Assembly: GCA_934120635.1 (NCBI GenBank)
Contig: CAKOUR010000006.1
Coordinates: 1 to 64,000, forward strand
Length of the DNA: 64,000 bases
Source of the DNA: an uncultured Bacilli bacterium
GTDB taxonomy: Bacteria; Bacillota_I; Bacilli_A; RF39; UBA660
Reading direction: 5' to 3'
The notes beneath the pieces are model-generated. The model saw nothing but the letters and a program-made list of their open reading frames with translations, was not told where the DNA came from and did no database searches. Positions 9,233-17,386 of the stretch are shown here, in pieces. The first letter of the stretch is position 1, and the number at the start of each line of letters is the position of its first letter. The position numbers were made by a program, and so were the translations under genes.

Positions 9233-10027
9233 ATGGATAAATTACCAAAAAATATTAATAGTATAATTCGTAGTAGTGCAATTTTTGTAAAAAAAGAGGT
9301 TAGACATATTTGTTATGAAATTAATGAAAAAGAAGAAAGCAGTGCAAATATTAGAGTTCAATTACCCAAATATCATAGACCTAAAAAATCAGATGAAATA
9401 ATTGATAGTAATGAAAACTTTGTAAATGGTTTTAAAGTAGTTAAAACAGCAAATGGTGAGTATGCATATATAAGAGAATCTGATAATTCTTTATTACCTT
9501 TTAGGTATGATATTGCTTGTGATTTTAATGAATTTGGTTTCGCAATTGTTGGTAAAGATGGAAGTGTTTCATGGATAAATAAAGATTTTAAGTATCTTAA
9601 TATACAAGGTGAAATGGTAGAAGAGGAGCTTGATAAAAATTGGTCTAAATTTGATGGATGGCAAGGAATAAGTGCTTTTAGTAAAGGAAACTTACCATTA
9701 TCTCGTGTTTATGATGGAAGAAAAACCTATGGCAGAATTTCTTATTTTGGAACAGATGGAAAATTTAAAGAGTTTTATAGATATGATGGTAAAATAGACA
9801 ATCATTTTTCTAAATCTACTTTTACAAGTGGCTCAACATTTGATGAAAAAGGTCATGCAATAGCTGATGGAGATATGCTATTTGCAAAAGGTTATTATCT
9901 ATCATATAAGGACTTAATAAAATTATCTATGGAAAAAGGTTTTATTGATTCTATTAGCGAAGATGCTGAAAAATGTTTTGATAAAAAAACGGCAAGAGTA
10001 TTAAAAAAAGAACGAAAAGTGAAATGA
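9233..10027 (+). CDS. WG-repeat-like protein of unknown function
   Basis: The product is 264 aa with a strong TAGGAGG site. Residues about 65-125 (ANGEYAYIRE, LLPFRYDIACDFNEFGFAIV, KDGSVSWIN) look like beta-strand WG/KWG-type repeats, in which an 'X-G-X-WGYI' unit alternates with 'A.DFSEGLA.V'. A further aromatic, glycine-rich region follows to about 215, and the C-terminus is basic. There is no signal peptide or membrane helix. The gene sits between two near-identical CATTGAGAAAT sites, so it may be cargo of a small insertion behind tmRNA. Function unknown. Confidence 0.6.
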   Translation: MDKLPKNINSIIRSSAIFVKKEVRHICYEINEKEESSANIRVQLPKYHRPKKSDEIIDSNENFVNGFKVVKTANGEYAYIRESDNSLLPFRYDIACDFNEFGFAIVGKDGSVSWINKDFKYLNIQGEMVEEELDKNWSKFDGWQGISAFSKGNLPLSRVYDGRKTYGRISYFGTDGKFKEFYRYDGKIDNHFSKSTFTSGSTFDEKGHAIADGDMLFAKGYYLSYKDLIKLSMEKGFIDSISEDAEKCFDKKTARVLKKERKVK

Positions 10028-10500
10028 AAATTCAAATTGTACAGCATTGAGAAATTATTAGAATCTTTGTATATGTGGGATTAACTGGAATAATATTTCC
10101 TCTTTTTTTGTGCTTTTTTACAATTTATTAGTGTTCAATTTAGTTTTTTCATGCACAGCAGTACTTAATCTCTACCAAATTTGTGCAAGACTAAATGGAA
10201 AAATTAATAATACTTGTTCTTACAAAACTAACTGATATATGGATAATAAGATATTGTAAGTATTGAAATTCAATCTTAAAACTGTTGTAGTTATTGCTTT
10301 ATCTAAATAATTCTAGATCAACACAATCTATATTATTAGATTATAACCCTCTTAATCGAATACATAAATCAACACAATATAATGTAGATAACACAGAATT
10401 ATCATTTGAAAATAATATTTTAAAAAAATTAGTAAAAAATAAAAAACAATAAAAGTATCATTATAAATAAATTTAACTACTATTTTCATATAATTGATTT
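10028..10500 (+). other. Gene-free stretch with remnants
   Basis: It contains CAGCATTGAGAAAT (10042-10055), a weak GGAA/TTCC hairpin followed by TCTTTTTTT near 10087-10109, and two copies of TCAACACAAT about 50 bp apart (near 10318 and 10369). A short frame ending at the TAA at 10450 (about 30 codons, no start) looks like a gene tail. Otherwise no structure is seen. Confidence 0.5.
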
Positions 10501-10527
10501 AGAGCATTCACTATATTGCTCTTTTTT
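10501..10527 (+). terminator. Putative terminator
   Basis: AGAGCA (10501-10506) and TGCTCT (10517-10522) flank a 10-nt loop and are followed by six T. It overlaps the upstream in-frame ATG at 10516, which argues against that start for the next gene. Confidence 0.55.
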
Positions 10528-10596
10528 CTAGAAAAATCTATTTTTAATTTATATGAATTAAAATATGATATACTTATATTCAAACGGGGTGTTATT

Positions 10597-11355
10597 ATGG
10601 ATAAACTAAAACGTAAAGATAATAGTTCAATAAAAGATGGCATTAATAATAATACATATCACTTATTATTTAGAGATTATAATAATCTTCCAAAAGAAGA
10701 ACAAGGTAGTTATGAAAATGTTATTGCATATATTACAATTGATTGCTTTACAAAATTTCAAGAGAAAAAAATATTTATAAAACTATTAAAATTATTTTCT
10801 CAAAATTTAGTAATTGATTTAAATAAAATTACATTTAATGAGAAAATAAAACAATATGAGTATAAAAATAATAATTTAACAATCACTTTCGATAAAATGT
10901 CAAATTGCTTTGAAGATAAAGGCTTAATAAAAGAATTAACCTCCAATAAAAGATATGGTAAATGTCATAGTAGAGCAATGGCTATTTCACCAAGTATTGA
11001 AGGTTCAAGAATTGTAACAGGGTATATTACTTTAGGAAATCAAAAAATTTTACATTCTATTATAGAATATGAACATGATAGTAAAACTATTGTATTGGAT
11101 TGGACAAGAAATTTAAAAATTACTAAGGAACAATATATTGAATTAACTAATTTTGTAGAACTTTCATCTTTTGAAGGTAAAAAAGTTATAGATGATATTG
11201 AAATTATATTTAAAGATTTAAATATAGGGGTTAAAACCTATGTAGTGTTTAGAGATGAATTGATAAGAGATATGCAAAAAAATCCACATATTTTTCAACC
11301 TACTGAAAAAAGGAAAAAACTATTCAAGCATTTAGAGAAGAAAAAGAAAGAATAG
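10597..11355 (+). CDS. Putative papain/transglutaminase-fold protein
   Basis: The product is 252 aa from the ATG at 10597 (GGGGTG site ahead); an upstream ATG at 10516 lies in a terminator hairpin. In order along the chain are a Cys in RYGKCHSRAM, a His in ILHSIIEY and an Asp in VLDWTRN. This is the C-H-D order and spacing seen in transglutaminase-like cysteine proteases, each followed by strand-like sequence. The assignment rests on this pattern only. There is no signal peptide, so it is probably cytoplasmic or released by other means. It lies in the accessory stretch after tmRNA. Confidence 0.5.
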   Translation: MDKLKRKDNSSIKDGINNNTYHLLFRDYNNLPKEEQGSYENVIAYITIDCFTKFQEKKIFIKLLKLFSQNLVIDLNKITFNEKIKQYEYKNNNLTITFDKMSNCFEDKGLIKELTSNKRYGKCHSRAMAISPSIEGSRIVTGYITLGNQKILHSIIEYEHDSKTIVLDWTRNLKITKEQYIELTNFVELSSFEGKKVIDDIEIIFKDLNIGVKTYVVFRDELIRDMQKNPHIFQPTEKRKKLFKHLEKKKKE

Positions 11356-11469
11356 AAAATGAATAAAATACCAATGTAAAGCATTTTATCTTAAAAATGA
11401 ATACAATTAATAAATTTTATGATAAACTATTATCAATATTGAAATTTTCAATTAAAAAGGAGCAAAGAA

Positions 11470-12102
11470 ATGGAAAATAATACAATGCAATATTCAGAAG
11501 AGTTAGAAAAACTAGAAAAACTAGATTTAGAAACCTGGTTATATTTATATCTCACTAAAGCAAAGATAAAAAAACATCTTAAAATAGAAAACTTAAGTAA
11601 GAAAAGAGAATTTTCTATAGGAAAAATACAAAAAAATGAAGTATACATTTTTAAAAATTATGATGAATATAGAAACTTTTTCTTAATGTATTTAGATGAT
11701 GTAGAAAATGAACTAATTGATTTAGCAATTTATACTCGTGGAAATAAAGGACAAATAGTAGCATTAAGAGGATTATGTGAACGAATTATCATTAAAGTTA
11801 AAAACTTTAAATTTTATCAATCAATTACCGAAAAGCAAATTGAAGAAATTCACGAAAAAGGTAATTTAACTTCATTAGAATTTGCACAATTATGTATTAA
11901 TAATAATTTATGTGTAATTAGTGACAAATCATTGACACAAGAAGATAGATGTAATTTTTTTGATAGGAATTGTCAAGAATGCTTATTAGAAAATGCAACA
12001 CATCGTTTAGAATATGAAAACCCAGCTTTAGAACAAAGAGAAAATTCCACAAATAGTCCTAAAAGAGTATTAAATAAAAGAAATAATTTTATTAAAAAAT
12101 GA
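11470..12102 (+). CDS. Hypothetical protein with C-terminal cysteine cluster
   Basis: The product is 210 aa and mostly helical. Near the C-terminus is a His/Cys-rich segment (RCNFFDRNCQECLLENATH) that could bind a metal. There is no membrane segment. Its stop overlaps the start of the next gene (ATGA), so it is coupled to the UDG-like protein. I do not recognise the family. Confidence 0.6.
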   Translation: MENNTMQYSEELEKLEKLDLETWLYLYLTKAKIKKHLKIENLSKKREFSIGKIQKNEVYIFKNYDEYRNFFLMYLDDVENELIDLAIYTRGNKGQIVALRGLCERIIIKVKNFKFYQSITEKQIEEIHEKGNLTSLEFAQLCINNNLCVISDKSLTQEDRCNFFDRNCQECLLENATHRLEYENPALEQRENSTNSPKRVLNKRNNFIKK

Positions 12103-12761
12103 ATTTAGATTCTTTAAAAATAGAATACGATAAACTTCAAAAAAAGTATGGGGCAATAGAATTAGATTCTATTTATAGCGGTGGTTGTGATAAAAATCCA
12201 GATATATGTTTTGTGTTTATGAATCCAACAAAAAGAAATATTGCTTCATCTAAAACATGGAAAGGATTAAAATCACCATGGATAGGAACAAAAAATATTT
12301 GGGTTTTATTTTATCAATTAAAATTGCTCGATGAAAACGTATACAAAAAAATAAGAAAAATAAAAGGAAAAGAATGGACTGAAAACTTTGCAAATGAAGT
12401 ATATGAAGAAGTAAAGAAACATAAGTATTTTATTACCAACTTAGGAAAATGCACACAACTTGATGCTAGACCATTACCAGATAGTGTATATAAAGAATAT
12501 CTTCATTTATTAGAAAAAGAGATAGAAATAATCAATCCAAAAGTAATAATCTTATTTGGAAATCAAGTTAGTTCAATTGTATTAAATGAAAAAATATCTG
12601 TATCCCAATGTAGAAAAAAGCAATTTCTAAAAACAATAAATGGAAAGCAATACAAATGTTATGCTGTTTTTTATCCCGTAGGAAACGGAAGATTTAATAT
12701 AGATAAATCAATAGAAGATATCTTGTATATAAAAAGTCTCTATTATAAAAATCTTAATTAA
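12099..12761 (+). CDS. Uracil-DNA glycosylase-superfamily protein
   Basis: The product is 220 aa. CFVFMNPTKRN resembles motif A (GxNPxxxS/N), YFITNLGKC the strand-3 Asn region, and FYPVGNGR a variant of the C-terminal HPSPxxR motif, with Tyr in place of His. VIILFGNQV resembles the family's VVALGxxA strand. The match is to the diverse UDG fold, so the substrate may not be uracil. Translation is coupled to the preceding cysteine-cluster gene. Confidence 0.65.
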   Translation: MNLDSLKIEYDKLQKKYGAIELDSIYSGGCDKNPDICFVFMNPTKRNIASSKTWKGLKSPWIGTKNIWVLFYQLKLLDENVYKKIRKIKGKEWTENFANEVYEEVKKHKYFITNLGKCTQLDARPLPDSVYKEYLHLLEKEIEIINPKVIILFGNQVSSIVLNEKISVSQCRKKQFLKTINGKQYKCYAVFYPVGNGRFNIDKSIEDILYIKSLYYKNLN

Positions 12762-12812
12762 AGAATATTACTAGGAATTTAGTTTTTTAAATAAATATAA
12801 AAGGGGGAAATG

Positions 12813-13502
12813 ATGGATAATATTAAATGGATAAAAAAACAAATTAGATCAACTTTAGATTATCAATATATTACTAAAATAGTAGATGACTATTTAGAAA
12901 AAAACGATAAAGATTTTTTAAAACAATATCAAGAAAATGATTTAGATTTTATTTATATCAGTAAGCAAGAAACGATGAATATTATTTTAATTGCTATTAG
13001 TCATATAAGTAAGAATTTATCCATTGATAAAAAATATCAACAAATGAAAGAATATATTCTAAAAAATCATCTAAAAAAATTAGATTTAATTCTATCATCT
13101 CTTAATGAAGAAGATAGAATAGATGTTGGTGTAGGTTTTGCCTTTATTGAATATAGTCCTTTATATCAAGAAAAAGAAGTAAAAGATACCTTTGCCAAGT
13201 ATTTTATGGATAAAATTTTATCAGAAAATAAAGAACAACTATCTAAAAAAATAAATAAAACTTTTAAAACAATTCAAAAGTTTCAGCAATATGGAGTAAA
13301 AAGATATATCATTGATTACTTATCTTTCTATGATAAATATCTAGCAAACTATATAGCAATAAATCATAAACTAATTTCAAAAGAATTATTACAATCACTA
13401 AATATGAATTCTTTCTTTCAATATCAAGAAGAAAACCAAACCCATTTGCCAATAAAAAAAGACTCCACTCAAAATAAAATTTTAATTCTTTCAAAAAAAT
13501 AA
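12813..13502 (+). CDS. Hypothetical helical protein
   Basis: The product is 229 aa. GGGGG at 12803-12807 sits 5 bases before the ATG at 12813 but only 2 before the ATG at 12810, so the second start is preferred. The protein is Lys/Asp/Tyr-rich and helical, with no signal peptide, membrane helix or recognisable motif. It lies just upstream of ftsW but has a separate ribosome binding site and a 65-bp gap. Unknown function. Confidence 0.6.
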   Translation: MDNIKWIKKQIRSTLDYQYITKIVDDYLEKNDKDFLKQYQENDLDFIYISKQETMNIILIAISHISKNLSIDKKYQQMKEYILKNHLKKLDLILSSLNEEDRIDVGVGFAFIEYSPLYQEKEVKDTFAKYFMDKILSENKEQLSKKINKTFKTIQKFQQYGVKRYIIDYLSFYDKYLANYIAINHKLISKELLQSLNMNSFFQYQEENQTHLPIKKDSTQNKILILSKK

Positions 13503-13567
13503 AGTCATCATTAAAGTTAAAAATAAGTATTTTTTTCTTACAAACATATATTTAAATAGGTGATTTT

Positions 13568-14581
13568 ATGAAAAAAATAGATTATTTATTACTATTTGGA
13601 ATTATCATGATATCTATATTCGGTGTCGTAATGATATATTCAGCTTCTTATGTTTGGGCAGAATATAAATTTCATGACCCCTTAAAATTTGCAAAAACAC
13701 AATTTCTTTTTTTAGTAGTGAGCTATATTCTTATCTTTTTTTCTTTAAAAATACCCTATCAAAAATATCTTTCTTGCGCAAATTTAATCTTTTTTATCTG
13801 TTTTATTCTCCTTATCTTAGTATTAATTCCAGGAATTGGAACAGTTAGAAATGGATCAAGAAGTTGGTTTGGAATAGGGGGCTTTGGTATTCAACCTAGT
13901 GAATTTACCAAATTAGGAATGATAATATTTACCTCAAAATACTTAGCTTATAACGAAAAAGTACTAAAAAATATAAAAAGTGGAGTACTTCCCATCTTAG
14001 GAGTATTAATGTTAGTATTTGGACTAATCATGCTACAACCAGATTTTGGAACAGGAGTTATCATAGTTATTTCTATTATTGTTTTATTATTTGTTAGTGG
14101 AGTGAATATGGGATTTTTTATCAAACTAGGTTTTATTGGCCTTCTTGGAGTAGTAGCCTTAATCATTGCCGCTCCATATCGAATGAAAAGAATTGTATCA
14201 TTTTTAAATCCTTGGAGTGATCCCTTAGGAAGTGGCTTTCAAATTATTCAAAGCTTATACGCAATTGGACCAGGAGGCTTACTAGGATTAGGCTTTGGAA
14301 ATAGTATTCAAAAACATTTCTATCTACCTGAACCCCAAACAGACTTCATCTTTGCTATCATCAGTGAAGAATTTGGTTTTTTAGGAATTTTAATTGTAGC
14401 CAGTCTATTTTTATTAATTATTTATCGAGGATTTCACATCTCTATTCATTGTGAAAATAAATTTGGAAAATACTTATCTTTCGGTATCACTTTTCAATTA
14501 GCATTTCAGGCACTATTAAACTTAATGGTCGTTGTTGGATTAATTCCTGTAACAGGGGTTGTACTTCGTGGTATCCTGTAA
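13568..14581 (+). pseudogene. ftsW: ftsW, 5' portion, interrupted by a 4.5-kb insertion
   Basis: FtsW is the SEDS-family peptidoglycan glycosyltransferase of the division septum. The open frame gives 337 aa: nine or so membrane helices with family motifs (YSASYVWA near the start, GSRSWFGIGGFGIQPSEFTKLG, QPDFGTG, ISEEFGFLG, and PVTGV near the end). Homology stops at codon 331, and the last six residues (VLRGIL) come from the inserted DNA. The missing end, TLPFLSYGGSSL and the last helix, lies at 19071-19168 in the matching frame. Joining base 14558 to 19071 gives 362 aa, a normal length. The truncated product lacks the conserved SYGGSS motif and is probably inactive. Confidence 0.92.
14545..14572 (+). 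other. Left attachment site (attL) in ftsW
   Basis: The bases CCTGTAACAGGGG (ftsW codons P-V-T-G) are followed directly by non-homologous TTGTACTTCG. The crossover lies within GGGG (14555-14558). Confidence 0.75.
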
Positions 14582-14867
14582 CTACAAACACTTTTTAGCC
14601 CTTTAATAAGGGAAAAAAACAAATTTGATAATTTATTATTATTTAGAAAAAAATTAAAAATATATGAAAAAATCAAAAAATTCAAAAAAATGGCAACTTT
14701 TTTTGAGGGTTGTCTGCTCATTACAACATTCAAAATAGAATTTTAGAGTTCTATGTTATTTAGATGTAAAAAATATGTAATGATTATAATTTATAAAACG
14801 TGAATATTCATTTAATTAAATATTAAGATTTAATAATTGTGATATAATATTTGTTGGATGTGATAAA
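14582..14867 (+). other. Left end of the element, non-coding
   Basis: No gene. It holds a CCCTT/AAGGG hairpin near 14600-14613 and an inverted GGCAAC/GTTGTC-like pair around 14692-14713 with T-rich sequence between. A TATAAT element near 14840 precedes the first YibE/F gene. Confidence 0.45.
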
Positions 14868-15929
14868 ATGTTTAATGTAAAAAAAATAATTTTTATTGTT
14901 ATATTTATAGTATCTATAATTTCTTTAATTTTTGTTTATAATGATGATTTCTTATATTCTAAGCAAATTATTAAAATAACAAAAATTGATACAATTAGCG
15001 AAGATACATCTCAAAATTCATTAGGATTAGAAGAAAAATACTACACAAAAAAGATAACTGGATTAATAACCAACGGTAAGCAAAAAGGAAAGGAAAAAAC
15101 CATCTCATATGATGAAACTTATTCGTCTGTGGTTACAGACAAGTATAAAGTTAATGACAAAATAATATTAGATGCGAGTGGTATTGAATTAAAAAGAGAT
15201 TTCTATCTAACTTTAATGATTGTCGTATTTTTAAATTTACTTTATATAGTTGGCTCTTATAAAGGACTGTTATCTGTATTAAGTGTTATTTTGAATTTAG
15301 TAATTTTTTATATTGGTTTATCCTTATATTTTAAAGGTATTAATTTATTGTTTTTATGTGTAATAGAAATGATTATTTTTTCTATTATTTCTTTAATATT
15401 AGCAAGTGGTTTTAACAAAAAAACATTATCAGCAATCATTTCTGTAATTATATCAACATTAGTAATGCTCTTTTCAATTGTGATTATTATAAATTTTACA
15501 GGATATAAGGGGATAAATTTCAATGAATTATCATTTCTGACTGTTCCTATTGAAGATATTATTTTGCCGGAATTATTAATTGGATCTACAGGAGCAATCA
15601 TGGATGTGGCGATTACAATTTCATCTTCTATATCGGAACTTATTCAAAAAGACAATAATATATCTGTTAAAAATCTGAAAAAATCTGCTAGAGAAATAGG
15701 AAAAGATATAATGAGTACGATGAGTAATGTTTTATTTTTTACTTATTTATGTTCAGGACTTCCAATTTTTGTGTTAGCATTACGTAATGGATTTTCAATG
15801 TATAATTATATTTCAAGTAATTTTACATTAGAATTAACAAGATTCTTAATTGGTAGTATTGGTATTGTTTTAACCATTCCATTATCAGCACATACATCAA
15901 TTAAATTGATGAAAAGAGGTGCAAAATGA
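14868..15929 (+). CDS. YibE/F-family membrane protein
   Basis: The product is 353 aa. It has an N-terminal membrane helix, then an extracytoplasmic domain (about residues 25-110), then about seven helices. The segment LLIGSTGAIMDVAITISSSI and the following EIGKDIMSTMSNVLFF match the conserved core of YibE/F proteins (polar residues in a helix, G-A-x-M-D-V/T-A-x-S-I-S-S). These proteins are thought to be transporters, but the substrate is not established. It overlaps the next gene by 4 bases. It is carried by the ftsW element. Confidence 0.8.
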   Translation: MFNVKKIIFIVIFIVSIISLIFVYNDDFLYSKQIIKITKIDTISEDTSQNSLGLEEKYYTKKITGLITNGKQKGKEKTISYDETYSSVVTDKYKVNDKIILDASGIELKRDFYLTLMIVVFLNLLYIVGSYKGLLSVLSVILNLVIFYIGLSLYFKGINLLFLCVIEMIIFSIISLILASGFNKKTLSAIISVIISTLVMLFSIVIIINFTGYKGINFNELSFLTVPIEDIILPELLIGSTGAIMDVAITISSSISELIQKDNNISVKNLKKSAREIGKDIMSTMSNVLFFTYLCSGLPIFVLALRNGFSMYNYISSNFTLELTRFLIGSIGIVLTIPLSAHTSIKLMKRGAK

Positions 15930-16681
15930 ATATAATATTAATTATTTTATTATTCTTATTAATGATTTATATTGATATAAAAAGAGGAATAAAACTATTT
16001 TTATCTATATTATTTAATTTTATTATTTTAATGATTATTTTTTATTTAATTGCTATTGGATTAAACCCTATAATTTGTTCTTTAATAGGCTGTTTTATAA
16101 TAAGTTATATAATACTATATTATGTAAACGAAAGAAACGTAAAAACAGAATCTAGTTTGAAATCAGTTATTATCGTTTTAATTATATTATCTTTTCTCAT
16201 ATTTTTTGTAACGAAAATATCAAGAATCGCTGGTTTTGGATATGAATCGTACGAGGAGATAAATATGTTTTCTTATGATGTAAAAATAGATTTTACTAAC
16301 ATTGCAATTTCTATGATACTAATTAGTTTAATTGGAGCAACGGTTGATTCTTCCATAGCAATTTCATCTGCTCTATATGAAGTGTATGATAATAATAAAA
16401 ATTTATCAAAAAAAGATTTATTTTTATCAGGAATGAATATTGGGAAAGATATATTATGTACGACGAATAATACCTTAATGTTTGCTTTTTTAGGTGAATT
16501 CATGACATTATTGATTTGGTTTTATAAAGGAGATTATTCGTTTTTAGAAATTGTAAATGCAAAGACGTTTGTTTCAGAAATGATTAAAATATTATTTAGT
16601 GCAGTAGGCTGTATTATAGTTATACCTATAACTGCATATATTACAACGGAAACACTAAAAAAAGATGACAAAAATAATTAA
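15926..16681 (+). CDS. Second YibE/F-family membrane protein
   Basis: The product is 251 aa with about seven membrane helices. SLIGATVDSSIAISSAL and NIGKDILCTTNNTLMFAFLGE correspond to the motifs of the preceding protein, so the two are diverged paralogs, probably partners in one complex. It lacks the long N-terminal extracytoplasmic domain. ATGA-type overlap with the upstream gene indicates coupled translation. Confidence 0.78.
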   Translation: MNIILIILLFLLMIYIDIKRGIKLFLSILFNFIILMIIFYLIAIGLNPIICSLIGCFIISYIILYYVNERNVKTESSLKSVIIVLIILSFLIFFVTKISRIAGFGYESYEEINMFSYDVKIDFTNIAISMILISLIGATVDSSIAISSALYEVYDNNKNLSKKDLFLSGMNIGKDILCTTNNTLMFAFLGEFMTLLIWFYKGDYSFLEIVNAKTFVSEMIKILFSAVGCIIVIPITAYITTETLKKDDKNN

Positions 16682-16771
16682 GTAAAGTTAAAATTATCAT
16701 ATAATTTTATGTGATAATTTTTTTTTTAATAGTTGAAAGTGAAATAGATTTTCATATTGGAAGAAGTGATA

Positions 16772-17059
16772 ATGAATATATCTAGAAATGAAACTTATAA
16801 AACAAAAAAACTAATTTCTAAAAATATAGTTTTAGAATTATTTATAGGAATATTTTTAGGATTCTTGTTACCAGCGTGTGATTGTGCTGTTGTTTCTGTT
16901 TCTAAAATGTTTATCAAGAAAAAAGCATCTCTTAATGTAGCAATTTCTTTTATGTTTACTTCTCTAATAATAAATCTTGCTGTGCTTTTATTAACTTTAA
17001 TTTCATTGATATTTATCACAATATTTGTAGTATGTCTATTTTGGAAAGGTGTATTATGA
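16772..17059 (+). pseudogene. Truncated permease (UPF0718/YraQ-type) remnant
   Basis: The frame encodes 95 aa from the ATG at 16772 (GAAGTGAT ahead). GIFLGFLLPACDCAVVSVSKMFIKKKASLNVAISFMF matches the conserved 'P-x-C-x-C(A/G)' region of the YraQ permease family in outline. Full proteins have about 300 aa and several further helices. The end (IFVVCLFWKGVL) looks like a genuine family C-terminus, so an internal deletion is more likely than a simple stop. A 15-codon ATG frame starting at 17056 may be the start of a lost partner gene. Confidence 0.55.
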
Positions 17060-17170
17060 AAAAACATTTTTTAGGAATATTTGGTCTTTTTATTTTTAAA
17101 TAAAATGTCTAATTTTGTTTTTAATTCATTAAATAAATAAGATTGACATAATTTTATACTAGGTGATGAT

Positions 17171-17326
17171 ATGGAGAAAATTTATAATCATAAAAAAGTT
17201 AAATTTTCATTTTTTTTTGATAAAAATGGTAAATCTTTAAAAGATATTTTAGAAAAATGTTATCGTGAAGAAATTAGAAATGAACAAATACTTACTGGAG
17301 GTGTTAATAGTGGTTTTCCAAAATAG
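17171..17326 (+). CDS. Small protein upstream of the recombinase
   Basis: ATG at 17171 with AGGTGATG ahead, 51 codons, stop TAG at 17324-17326. The protein begins MEKIYNHKKVKFSF and ends VNSGFPK; it is basic and soluble. It lies 60 bp before the recombinase, the position where transposons often carry a small helper. No family recognised. Confidence 0.5.
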   Translation: MEKIYNHKKVKFSFFFDKNGKSLKDILEKCYREEIRNEQILTGGVNSGFPK

Positions 17327-17386
17327 AAAAAAGATTCTATTATTACAGAAAAGAGATTTAAAATTGATTAAAGGGTGGCTAATTAG

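Noticed and set aside
10516..10596. N-terminal extension of the papain-like protein
   Set aside because: The extension covers a terminator hairpin and has no ribosome binding site; the ATG at 10597 has one.
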